NCBI GenBank assembly: GCA_950097015.1
Contig: CATNEN010000010.1
Location: 2,744,501-2,808,500 of the forward strand
DNA length: 64,000 bases
Reading direction: 5' to 3'
From: Macrostomum hystrix
Taxonomy: Eukaryota; Platyhelminthes; Macrostomidae
Made by a program: the position numbers and the translations under genes
The notes under the pieces: generated by a model
Databases searched by the model: none
Told to the model about the DNA's origin: nothing
What the model saw: only the letters and a program-made list of their open reading frames with translations
Part shown: positions 34,108 through 45,700 of the stretch, piece by piece
Layout of the letters: each line of letters opens with the position of its first letter
How positions within the stretch are numbered: position 1 is the stretch's first letter

Positions 34108-34860
34108 GTGATTGGCTGGGGGGATTAGCTTGGTGATTGGCTGGGTGATAAAGTGGGTGATTGGCTGGGTGATAAAGTGGGTGATTGGCTGGGTGATTGG
34201 CTGGGTGATTGGCTGGGTGATTGGCTGGGTGATTGGCTGGATGATTGGCTAGGTGATAAAGTGGGTGATTGGCTGGGTGATAAAGTGGGTGATTGGCTGG
34301 GGGGATTAGCTTGGTGATTGGCTGGGTGATAAAGTGGGTGATTGGCTGGGTGATAAAGTGGGTGATTGGCTGGGTGATTGGCTGGGTGATAAAGTGGGTG
34401 ATTGGCTGGGTGATTGGCTGGGTGATTGGATGGGTGATAAAGTGGGTGATTGGCTGAGTGATAAAGTGGGTGATTGGCTGAGTGATAAAGTGGGTGATTG
34501 GCTGGGTGATTGGCTGGGTGATTGGCTGGGTAATTGGCTGGGTGATAAAGTGGGTGATTGGCTGGGTGACTGGCTGGGTGATAAAGTGGGTGATTGGCTG
34601 GGTGATTAAGTGGGTGATTGGCTGGGTGATAAAGTGGGTGATTGGCTGGGTGATTGGCTGGGTGATTGGCTGGGTGATAAAGTGGGTGATTGGCTCGGTG
34701 ATAAAGTGGGTGATTGGCTGGGTGATAAAGTGGGTGATTGGCTGAGTGATAAAGTGGGTGATTGGCTGGGTGATTGGCTGGGTGATTGTCTGGGTGATTG
34801 GCTGGGTGATTGGCCGGGTGATAAAGTGGGTGATTGGCTGGGTGATTGGCTGGGTGACAT
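34108..34860. repeat. 12-bp minisatellite of two alternating units
   Basis: About 62 units of GTGATTGGCTGG and GTGATAAAGTGG in irregular alternation. It lies between the RRM gene and ZnT6. The 12-bp period keeps several frames open without meaning. Confidence 0.95.
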
Positions 34861-35380
34861 TGCCTGTGGGTCAGACTGGAATTAAATTTGATAGAATTCA
34901 GAACCGAAAGATCCACAAGCTCATAGTGAATCGTTTATTGTAGAAAAACAGTTTAGTGTGACGAGTTCTTCAGTGCCAGTTCTAGTGCAGAATGAGGCGT
35001 TAAATAAAAAAAAGTAAAAACAAACAAGCTAATAAAAGTAACGAAATGGCACACAGAAGTCCGCAGCGTTAAAAGCAGATAAAAACGGTTCAAAAAAAAG
35101 ATTCCGAGGACAAGCGACCAGGAAACACGCGGAACAAAGAGCACTCTGGGAAATGTGTCGATTGGAGTTATTTATAACAGCCGATGTGAATTGTTGTCGC
35201 TACTCGATAGTTCCTCCAGTCGCTAAAATTGCACAAAAAACGCGCAAACAATGCTTTCGATTGGCTACTGCAGATTACTAAGTAAAATATCGGAACATTG
35301 TAGCAGAAATATCAATTTTCATCATTCTTATCAGCATCAATTTTTCTGTGATTGATGAAGGCCGGATCAGCGAGTGGATG

Positions 35381-36819
35381 TCAGGACGGCACTCCTGGCT
35401 GCCGGTTGCTGGCCAGGGAGCGGGCGAACTCGCGCAGCGCCTCCACGCAGTGCTGCCCGATGTCTCGGAGGGCCTCGCGCAGGGCGTCGCGCACCGGCGC
35501 CTCCAGGCTGGGATTCTTGCTGACCAGCACCTTGGCCACTACGGCGAAGGTGTCGCAGTCCTGCCTGTAGGCTCGCTCCAGCTCGGCCTTCTTGGCGCGC
35601 ACTAGCCGCAGGTTGCCATCGACATCATCGCCGTCGCCTACATCGCCGTTTTTATCGCCGTCGCGATTCGCTGACGAAGTCGACGGTTGTAAAAGCGGCG
35701 GTGAGGACGGAGGAGGCGGCGAAAGAGGCGACCTAGCTCGCTGCCGCAGCTCGGTTTTCTCCGCTGCGCCGTGGTCCAGGCCGCCAGCCTCCAAGCTCTT
35801 CGCCGCCGACATCTGCTCTTCGTACTCATCTTCCGGCGGACTGCGGGGACCGCGACCTCGGGCAGCGCTGCGGATGCTGCTGCTTCGGCTGGCGCTGCGG
35901 CTCTGCCCGCTGTTGCTCTGGCTGCGGCTTCTGCTGCCGCGCCTGCCGCCGCCGCCGACGCCGACCGCGCCGCCGTTGCTGCTGCCATCGAGGCTTTGGC
36001 GTTGCTGACGAGAGCGGCTGCGAGAGCGGCTGCGGTTCTGCTTTTAATGCGAGTGAAGAAAAGAGAAAAAAAATGGCTAGGCACGTTTCCAGGCTTAAAT
36101 TAACGAAGACAAATGATAGGATTGGAAAACAGAGGTTGGGAGTAGATCAGACAGGTGAGAGTAGATCAGAGACATGTGAAAGTAGATCAGACAGGTGAGA
36201 GTAGATCAGAGACATGTGAAAGTAGATCAGACAGGTGAGAGTAGATCAGAGACATGTGAAAGTAGATCAGACAGGTGAGAGTATATCAGAGAAAGGTGAG
36301 AGTAGATCAGAGACAGGTTAGACTATATCAGAGACAGGTGAGAGCAGATCAGAAACAGGTGAGAGTAGATCAGAAACAGGTGAGAGTATATCAAAGTCAG
36401 GTGAGTCGCACCTGCTGCCCAAAGCGCCAGCCAATGAGAGGTGGCGGAGAGCCGGAGCCGGACATCTGGCGACCCTCTTGAGCACGCTGGACGCGCGCTC
36501 TAAGGTGAGGATCGGCGCGCACTCGCTGCCTGGCGCGGATCATGTCCTTGAACCAGACGATGCTGACCCGGCAGCCGAGTAGGCCGGTCTCGTTGTAGCG
36601 CCGCATGATCTGCTTGGCGACGTCGTGAGATTCAAAGCGCAGGGCGACATTCAGAGCGGCCTGGCTGCCGGTGTAGGAGAAGAAATCGATAGAACAGTCG
36701 GCCTCGTTCTCGATGAAGAAGCGACGAACCTCGTCGGCTTTGATGCGCGAGGGCAGGCCGCGGATGTACAGGCAGTGCCTCGAGGGGGCGACGAGTGCCG
36801 GGTCCACGGCGTCGTTCAT
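35381..36819 (-). CDS. RRM / RS-rich protein with periphilin-like C-terminal domain
   Basis: Two exons, 36819-36412 and about 36040-35381, joined by CAG|GTGCGA in phase 0, give about 355 aa. Residues about 14-93 form one RNA-recognition motif (HCLYIRGLPSRIKADEVRRF is RNP2-like; QAALNVALRF is RNP1-like but lacks the usual aromatics). Exon 2 opens with an RS segment (NRSRSRSRSRQQRQ, RRGSRSRSQS, then QSRSASRSSSIRS), then an acidic/proline linker. The last about 60 residues (AELERAYRQDCDTFAVVAKV, LVSKNPSLEAPVRDALREAL, RDIGQHCVEALREF) closely resemble the C-terminal helical domain of periphilin-1/Lge1. A nuclear role in RNA processing or chromatin silencing is inferred. An acceptor-like TTCCTTTCAG at 36853 lies 33 nt before the ATG, indicating a 5' UTR intron or trans-splice site. 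Confidence 0.85.
36136..36405. repeat. AGTAGATCAGACAGGTGAG minisatellite
   Basis: About 13 units of 19-22 bp (GTAGATCAGAGACAGGTGAG and relatives) filling most of the single coding intron of the RRM gene. The CAGGTGAG donor consensus is on the strand opposite to the gene. Confidence 0.9.
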
Positions 36820-37334
36820 GGTCTATTGGTGACCGGCGGCGGGTGCTGCGCGCTGAAAGGAATAGGGGATTTTTATCCCGTTAAATCCCAGGCTGAATTC
36901 TCGTCCATAAATCGAATTCAGGGACCGAAAATGAAATAAATGAGTCCGAAAATCGGTTATGATGAGCCACTCAGATTGCAAACCAAAAATTGCAAAGCTA
37001 ATTATCGAGAAAACAAAAACGAGTACAGGCGATGAAAAATAGCAGGCGACTGAATACATAAAACAATGTGCACTTGCGAATTCGAAACCAAATAGGAAGA
37101 GAATCATTGATGAGATTTTGCTATGCAGAATTAAACACTGTATATTTACGGACACATTCTATTGCAGCACGAACTGCTAATCAAAGCACAGATTTAGCAT
37201 TGGGAAAGCGCGATAAAAAGGAAACTGAATAATATCAGCGATCTGCATTTATACTGAAGAACGCACAATTCTTCATGCACAATGCGCATGCACAATGGAA
37301 ATTGAAATTATACTTTGGATAATTCTGCCTGGGA

Positions 37335-38882
37335 CAAATAAGGCAGACAGACAGGTGGATAGGACAGGTAGGCAGACAGACAGGTGGATAGGACAGGCAG
37401 GCAGACAGACAGGTGGATAGGACAGGTAGGCAGACAGACAGGTGGATAGGACAGGTAGGCAGACAAACAGGTGGATAGGACAGGTAGGCAGACAAACAGG
37501 TGGATAGGACAGGTAGGCAGACAGACAGGTGGATAGGACAGGTAGGCAGACAGACAGGTGGATAGGACAGGTAGGCAGACAGACAGGTGGATAGGACAGG
37601 TAGGCAGACAGACAGGTGGATAGGACAGGTAGGCAGACAGACAGGTGGATAGGACAGGTAGGCAGACAGACAGGTGGATAGGACAGGTAGGCAGACAGAC
37701 AGGTGGACAGGACAGGTAGGCAGACAGACAGGTGGATAGGACAGGTAGGCAGACAGACAGGTGGATAGGACAGGTAGGCAGACAGACAGGTGGACAGGAC
37801 AGGTAGGCAGACAGACAGGTGGATAGGACAGGTAGGCAGACAGACAGGTGGATAGGACAGGTAGGCAGACAGACAGGTGGATAGGACAGGTAGGCAGACA
37901 GACAGGTGGACAGGACAGGTAGGCAGACAGACAGGTGGATAGGACAGGCAGGCAGACAGACAGGTGGATAGGACAGGTAGGCAGACAGGTGGATAGGACA
38001 GGTAGGCAGACAGACAGGTGGATAGGACAGGTAGGCAGACAGACAGGTGGATAGGACAGGCAGGCAGACAGACAGGTGGATAGGACAGGTAGGCAGACAG
38101 ACAGGTGGATAGGACAGGTAGGCAGACAGACAGGTGGATAGGACAGGTAGGCAGACAGACAGGTGCATAGGACAGGTAGGCAGACAGACAGGTGGATAGG
38201 ACAGGTAGGCAGACAGACAGGTGGATAGGACAGGTAGGCAGACAGACAGGTGGATAGGACAGGTAGGCAGACAGACTTGTGGATAGGACAAGTAGGCAGA
38301 CAGGTGGATAGGACAGGTAGGCAGACAGACAGGTGGATAGGACAGGTAGGCAGACAGACAGGTGGATAGGACAGGCAGGCAGACAGACTTGTGGATAGGA
38401 CAAGTAGGCAGACAGGTGGATAGGACAGGTAGGCAGACAGACAGGTGGATAGGACAGGTAGGCAGACAGACAGGTGCATAGGACAGGTAGGCAGACAGAC
38501 AGGTGGATAGGACAGGCAGGCAGACAGACAGGTGGATAGGACAGGTAGGCAGACAGACAGGTGGATAGGACAGGTAGGCAGACAGACAGGTGGATAGGAC
38601 AGGTAGGCAGACAGACAGGTGGATAGGACAGGTAGGCAGACAGACAGGTGGATAGGACAGGTAGGCAGACAGACAGGTGGATAGGACAGGTAGGCAGACA
38701 GACAGGTGGATAGGACAGGTAGGCAGACAGACAGGTGGATAGGACAGGTAGGCAGACAGACAGGTGCATAGGACAGGTAGGCAGACAGACAGGTGCATAG
38801 GACAGGTAGGCAGACAGACAGGTGCATAGGACAGGTAGGCAGACAGACAGGTGCATAGGACAGGTAGGCAGACAGACAGGTG
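37335..38882. repeat. 29-bp minisatellite
   Basis: About 53 copies of ACAGGTGGATAGGACAGGTA + GGCAGACAG between NHE and the RRM gene. Variants (GGTGCATAGG, GACAGGCAGG, ACTTGTGG) cluster. Near-identical blocks containing the ACTTGTGG variant around 38270-38310 and 38390-38420 point to block duplication. Confidence 0.95.
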
Positions 38883-39754
38883 GAAACAGAAAGCAAGTTG
38901 AAATCACGGGGCTGTTTAATGCTACGCAAAGTCCGGCCCAGCGGAACAAAGAAGAATGACACAGGCGGATGATGGCCAGAAAATCAGACAAGGCAGCAGC
39001 AGCAGCATCAGCAGCAACAGCAAATCAAAAGGTCATTGAAAAGCTTGGTTTTAGTCTAGTGTAACTAGTAAAATTGCAGAAAACTAAAGTTTTTCGAAAG
39101 AAGCAAAGGGCAAAAGTAGGAGGACACGTACTTCGTCAACAGTTAGTGAAAACTATGAATGACAAAATTACTGATCCGGTAACTAACTGGCATGCCGGGC
39201 AGCTAGCCGACTAGAATAAACTAGTAGAAAAATCTAATAATGCCAATCAGTTCAATTATGAGTTTGCGAAATAATCTCCATGCGGCTTTGATAGAAAAAC
39301 ACTAGCAATTTAAATAGTTAACAAAAGATGCCTGTTGTTTGGGCTGCATCGACATTTCAGAAGTCTGCGTGTGAAAACTGATTTTTTCCAGTTATTTTAG
39401 TTGACTGCAGCGAAAAAGGGCTACGGAAGAAAAACATGGAGCAATTTATAAGCTTTCGAATTGCTGTTTTACAATATCGATGGCAGACTATGAAACAGTA
39501 ACAAATTTATGGATATACGCTCGTATAAATCAATATACGAGCTGGCATATTTTCCGTTCGAATAGCTTCAGCTTACCGATAATATAACAATCATTGTCCT
39601 AATCATTAGCCAGATTTAGTGCTTTCACCCAAATTCCTTGCGCTCTACTTATAGTAGGCAACAAGAGAACGAGCACTTTTTTTCAGTTTTCATATTGCTC
39701 TACTTGCAGTAAGCACTGCGAGTATAAAGCACATTTTTTGTTCAAAACTTCAGT
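38883..39754. other. Intergenic 3' flank of NHE
   Basis: AT-rich and non-repetitive. No gene or clear polyadenylation signal was recognised. Confidence 0.45.
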
Positions 39755-42700
39755 CTAGACGCTGGATCCGCCAACATCGGAGCGCACAACCATCGTCTGC
39801 TGGCTCGGCCCGGCCGGGTTCGTCAGACCGCCACCGACTCGCCCGACGCCGAACTCGTTGAAGGCAGCGGACGAAGAAGGATTGGAAGCTTCGTCGTCAG
39901 GCGCGGTGTCGTCGAGGGTGTCAGACAGCAGGTCGCGCTGAATCGCCGCCTGTGTCAGCTGCTCATCCGTGGTGAGAAGCTGGGCCAGCGGGAGGCAGCA
40001 GCGGGGACAGGTCTCCGTGAGCAGGGGCCGGGCGTGAGTCAGCAGAGGCTTCAGAAGCCTGCGGTGCAGTGGAGGCGAGGGGTGAATCTGTGAACAGGTG
40101 GCTGAGCCTGTGAACAGGTGGGTGAGCCTTGAACAGATGGGTGAAGAGATAGGTGAACAGATGAGTGAACATATGGGTGAGTCTGAAACAGATGGGTGAA
40201 GAGATAGGTGAACAGATGAGTGAACAGATGGGTGAGCCTGTGAACATATGGGTGAACAGATAGGTGAGCCTGTGAACAGATGGGTGAAGAGATAGGTGAA
40301 CAGATGGGTGAGCCTGTGAACAGATGGGTGAAGAGATAGGTGAACAGATGAGTGAACATATGGGTGAACAGATAGGTGAGCCTGTGAACGGATGGGTGAA
40401 CAGATGGGTAAACAGATGATTGAGCATGTAAACGGATGGGTGAACATATGGTTGAGCCTGTGAACGGATGGGTGAACATTTGGTTGAGCCTGTGAACGGA
40501 TGGGTGAACATATGGTTGAGCCTGTGAACGGATGGGTGAACATATGGTTGAGCCTGTGAACGGATGGGTGAACATATCCCCCAGCCTCACCTGTTGTCGA
40601 TGCCGTGCCAGGACCTGGCAAACCAAGCTCGGTTGCTGCCCCGGTTAGCCGCTGTCGCCATGGCCATATCGGCCTCAGAGCCCTGGTCGGTGGCGGTGAA
40701 GGTGTCAGTAATTTAGCGAAGCTTAAAATACTTCTAGATATAGTTTAGCGATCCATTACCTGCACATTTGTGACCACCATCAGAACATCTATAAGACTTA
40801 GGCTGTTTTGCCACAGAGCCACTAAACACAGCAAGCGGGGCGCACAACAAACAATGATATAGCAGAGCTTTGTTCTGCACTAACAGAATAAAGACAAAGG
40901 AAGAGCATTGACGCATTGACGATAAGAAGAAACATAAGCAATTTCGAATTTTCGGCATGCAGGTAGCCTAAGTGTGTACAGCGAGAATAATGATAGTCAA
41001 TTCTATTTTTTCTTGCTATTCATATGTGCACAGAACTAATTACTACTAAGAGAAGTTAATTATTAGGATCTGAATTTCTTTAAATATTGGCAACATACGC
41101 TTGTATAATGCACCCCATGTCCCTTGAAGCTGTGAGAGGAGGCCGCGTCTCTATCTACTTCGAAATGCGTAAAAAGTGCTGTCTCTTTGCACTCTACTAC
41201 TGTCAGTAGCGCAGCAAAGATAATATCAGTTTCTCGTCTTTAGAAAAGTAAAAATTCGGTAATGAAAAAGTAATGATAGGTACTGAAAAGAATATTTTCG
41301 AAAAAGAAGAAGACAGAGTTAAAGCGATAGTAGACAATCCGTTGATCTTCTCACTCAACCTGGCACCAATATTCGCTGGGCGGACTCTGTACCTTGTTAA
41401 CTAGCAGCAGCAGCTGGTCGCAGTCCCGCGAAGTCGGGCGATCATCCTCGGTGAGCAGCTGCAGTTTTTGTTGGCGCATTTAGCATTGGGATGAGAGGCC
41501 CTTCCGGGGCTTGCAGCCAACCGGGCAATGAGACTGCTGCTCACTAAAGTGCAGCTGCACTGGACAACACACTACTAATGCTAACAACAGCTCCGTTGGG
41601 GTGGGTTGCTAGTCTACTCTCCAAGAGAATGAATAAAATGGATTGCTAGTCTATTCCCTCACGAGAAGAAATACAATGGATTGCTAGTCTATTCCCTCAC
41701 GAGAAGAAATACAATGGATTGCTAGTCTGTTCCCCCACGAGAAGAAATACAATGGATTGCTAGTCTGTTCCCTCACGAGAAGAAATACAATGGATTGCTA
41801 GTCTGTTCCCCCACGAGAAGAAATACAATGGATTGCTAGTCTATTCCCTCACGAGAAGAAATACAATGGATTGCTAGTCTATTCCCTCACGAGAAGAAAT
41901 ACAATGGATTGCTAGTCTGTTCCCTCACGAGAAGAAATACATTGGATTGCTAGTCTATTCCCTCACGAGAAGGAATACATTGGATTGCTAGTCTATTCCC
42001 TCACGAGAAGAAATACAATGGATTGCTAGTCTGTTCCCTCACGAGAAGAAATACATTGGATTGCTAGTCTATTCCCTCACGAGAAGGAATACATTGGATT
42101 GCTAGTCTACTCCCTCACGAGAAGGAATACATTGGATTGCTAGTCTATTCCCTCACGAGAAGGAATACATTGGATTGCTAGTCTATTCCCTCACGAGAAG
42201 GAATACATTGGATTGCTAGTCTATTCCCTCACGAGAAGGAATACATTGGATTGCTAGTCTATTCCCTCACGAGAAGGAATACATTGGATTGCTAGTCTAT
42301 TTCATCATAGTTCAGTGTCTACTTCGTAGAAACAAGTATTTTCGCTCATATTTACGAATAACAAACAATGATGGCAACATTATAAAAACTGTTTAAATTC
42401 ACCAAATGGAACAATATAAAATTCTCTAAGACAGTGCCAAATGGTTGACCTTCAAAGTCATGCCACTTAAAAATGAAATTGTGAACGAAAATGGGATATG
42501 CAATGGTTGACGACACAGTACAATGTAGCGTAAACAATGGCATAACAAATAAGAAATTTGCACAGCTTCTCATGCTAGTCACAACAATTGCACTCTATCT
42601 AGCTAGATGGCTTGTTGCTTAGCATACCTGCAGGACACTGCTGTAGCTTCTGTGCCCGCTGGGTTCGAGCTAGCGTTGTCAGATACATTTTCATTGAAGA

Positions 42701-45700
42701 AGTTGTATAAGTATTTGGGAAGCATTTTGGAACTTTCATTGTTATAAAGCCATCAAACAATTGAGGCAGAAGACAATGGCTCACCGTTTGCAGGCCTTCA
42801 ATGTTACTTTTAGGGGCAGCCGCGTCCTCTTCCACTCCAACCCTGTGCGAGGGAGAGAATGGAGACTGGATTAGCAATGGGAATAGAGACAGGGGAAGGG
42901 GGAGAGAAAGGAAGAGGAGGAGAGAAAGGAAGCGGAGGAGAGAAAGGAAGGGGGAGAGGAAGGAAGGGGAGGAGAGAAAGGAAGGGGGAGAGGAAGGAAG
43001 GGGAGGAGAGAAAGGAAGTGGAGGAGAGAAAGGAAGTGGAGGAGAGAAAGGAAGCGGAGGAGAGAAAGGAAGGGGGAGAGGAAGGAAGGGGAGGAGAGAA
43101 AGGAAGGGGGAGAGGAAGGAAGGGGAGGAGAGAAAGGAAGGGGGAGAGGAAGGAAGGGGAGGAGAGAAAGGAAGGGGGAGAGGAAGGAAGGGGAGGAGAG
43201 AAAGGAAGGGGGAGAGGAAGGAAGGGGAGGAGAGAAAGGAAGGGGGAGAGGAAGGAAGGGGAGGAGAGAAAGGAAGGGGGAGAGGAAGGAAGGGGAGGAG
43301 AGAAAGGAAGTGGAGGAGAGAAAGGAAGAGGAGGAGAGAAAGGAAGCGGAGGAGAGAAATGAAGGGGGAGGAGAGAAAGGAAGTGGAGGAGAGAAAGGAA
43401 GCGGAGGAGAGAAAGGAAGCGGAGGAGAGAAAGGAAGGGGGAGAATAAGGAAGGGGAGGAGAGAAATGAAGGGGGAGGAGAGAAAGGAAGCGGAGGAGAG
43501 AAATGAAGGGGGAGGATAGAAAGGAAGCGAAGGGGAGAGATAAAGGGGGAGGAGAGAAAGGAAGCGGAGGAAGGCTCTATCTCAGAGCGTGGTTACCTGA
43601 TGCGCAGCCACTGCAGCATCTGTGTCGTCAGGCCGCCGCACAGCAGGACGGTGGCGATGACAATGAGCAGGGTGGTTGACAGCATCATCTTGCGCACACT
43701 GGAGGAGGTGTTCCTGATGGCCAGGGCGAAGGCGATGGCACCGCGGAGGCCGGAGAACATCAGCATGTGCATCTTGTTGGCGCCGATGCGATTCCGCCTG
43801 CCCAGGTTGAGCAGCAGGCACAACGGGTACACATTCAGGGCCCGGCCGAGCAGGATGGCCAGGAAGGCTGCGAAAATAAACAGCGGATCCCACAGGTGCG
43901 AGCTGTAGGTGAAGGTGCTGACGCCGATGTACAGGAAGGTGAAGTTCTCCGCGAGGAAGTTCAACAACTCGAAGAAGTTCTTGGTGGACTGTTTGGACTC
44001 GCGTGACAGGTTGTTAAAGGTGTAGTGCGCCTGCGATGGGAAATACGTGAAATGGTCAGGAGTGCCCTAGAGTTCCTAAATCCCTAATCTCAGTACCCGG
44101 CAGGTGCCCACATAGTTCCCAAATCCCAGTACCTGGCAGATGCCACAGAACAGCACTGCAACGATGCCGGTGCTGCGGGCGGCCTCGGCAGCCAGGAAGG
44201 TGCTGTAGCTCATGAGGATGAAAAGGCTGGACTCCAGTAGGGGGTGGTCGCGCACTCGAGTGTACTTGGTGATGAGAGCGGTCAAGCAGCCCATGGCGCT
44301 GCCGATGCCGAGGGCGCCAAAGAAAACGCCAAGAAAGTTGAGCACAGCGCTGAGTATAGCGTTGCCTTGAATACCGCCCGCCGAGGCTGCCAATGTGCCG
44401 TACTTTTCAATCGCCTGCGACAGCACTATGGCTACGGCGTCGTTAAGGACGCTTTCTCCGAACACCAGCGCGTAGAGATCCACGTCCACGTTGAGATCGT
44501 TGAAGATGGCGAGAACGGTAACTGAGGGTTGGCAAAGACAGGGTTGCGTAATAAAAGTAATAATAATAATAATACTTGCAGGAGGGCTGCAGGCACTGGC
44601 ACATCACTTGGTGACACTGGACCCGCAGCCAGTGAGGAGGCAATTCTGCTCATTTCGCTTACTCCTGAGCACACACGCACACAGATACTGTACGCAGGCT
44701 GGCACACAGGTGTGTACATCTGCCCTGACTTTCTAATCGTGCCGTGGAGGTTGGCCTTCTCTCCGTGGCCGCGCCCAAATTGAATGTGGCCTCACCGCGG
44801 AATCGAGCTCAGGGACCTTTGCGCGAGAGGCAAACGCGTTAACCGCTCTGCCACTCACCCTCCAATGGTTACGCAATATCCAATGTGAACAATTGGGTTC
44901 GTGAACTTAAGGAGCTGTGAAAAGCACCCAGACTTAACCAGATAGACTCACCGGGGTCCGTGGCCGAGATAAGGGCGCCGAACAGCAGGCATTCATTGTA
45001 CAGGATGGAGCCGCTCATGCTGCTGCTCAGCCGCGTGATGCCGTACACCAGCGAGCTGGGTGAGTGGGCGGGTAGAGAGGGGCGCGAGAATCGCCTGATT
45101 ATTTAGGGTGTTTGGCATTCTTCACATTCCTAAGATATTGTCCTAATTAAACTAGGATCATTTAAATAAAGCATCCAACGGATAGACCAGACATCGTGGT
45201 CTCCTGGTCGATAGCCTGCCCCAATCGGGCCAGATGTGCAGCCGACAGCACAGCCGCAGCTATTGCTCATATTTAGTTCAGTCTGTTCAGTCCATGGACT
45301 GGGGAGATGCCACATCCACCCTAATGCTGAGTGCCCATTTAACAGCTGGGTAAAATGAAGCGGTGCAGAGTCAAGTGTCTTGCTAACGGACACTAACTGT
45401 TCTAGTTGGAGTCGGGAATCGAACATCCGACCTTTAAGTCAGATGCTATAGTCGCTAGGCTACAACCTAAATATACTGGAAGATTATTGCAATCAAAACT
45501 AGGCAACCCCAAGTAGCTAATCTTGAGTATTCGATCCGCTCATTAAAACGCGCTCACCCTACAACCACGCAGGAGATTGTGGTGCCGATGAAAGCCAGAG
45601 TGAGAATGGCGCCAATATTGCGAAAGAAGTGCTTCTGTGAACAAAAAAGTGAGACAAAAAGTTTGTTTATTAATTGGAACAACCAATAATACGATTTGTC

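Noticed and set aside
37235-38991. Very long open frames (up to about 575 codons) across the 29-bp array
   Set aside because: Repeats without stop codons keep several overlapping frames open. The peptides are simple repeats in more than one frame, with no start context or domain.
40734-40958. 74-codon minus-strand frame within NHE intron 8
   Set aside because: Does not fit NHE phase or family sequence; flanking exons join without it.
45130-45426. 98-codon minus-strand frame with apparent cysteines
   Set aside because: Lies within a tRNA-derived SINE in NHE intron 3.
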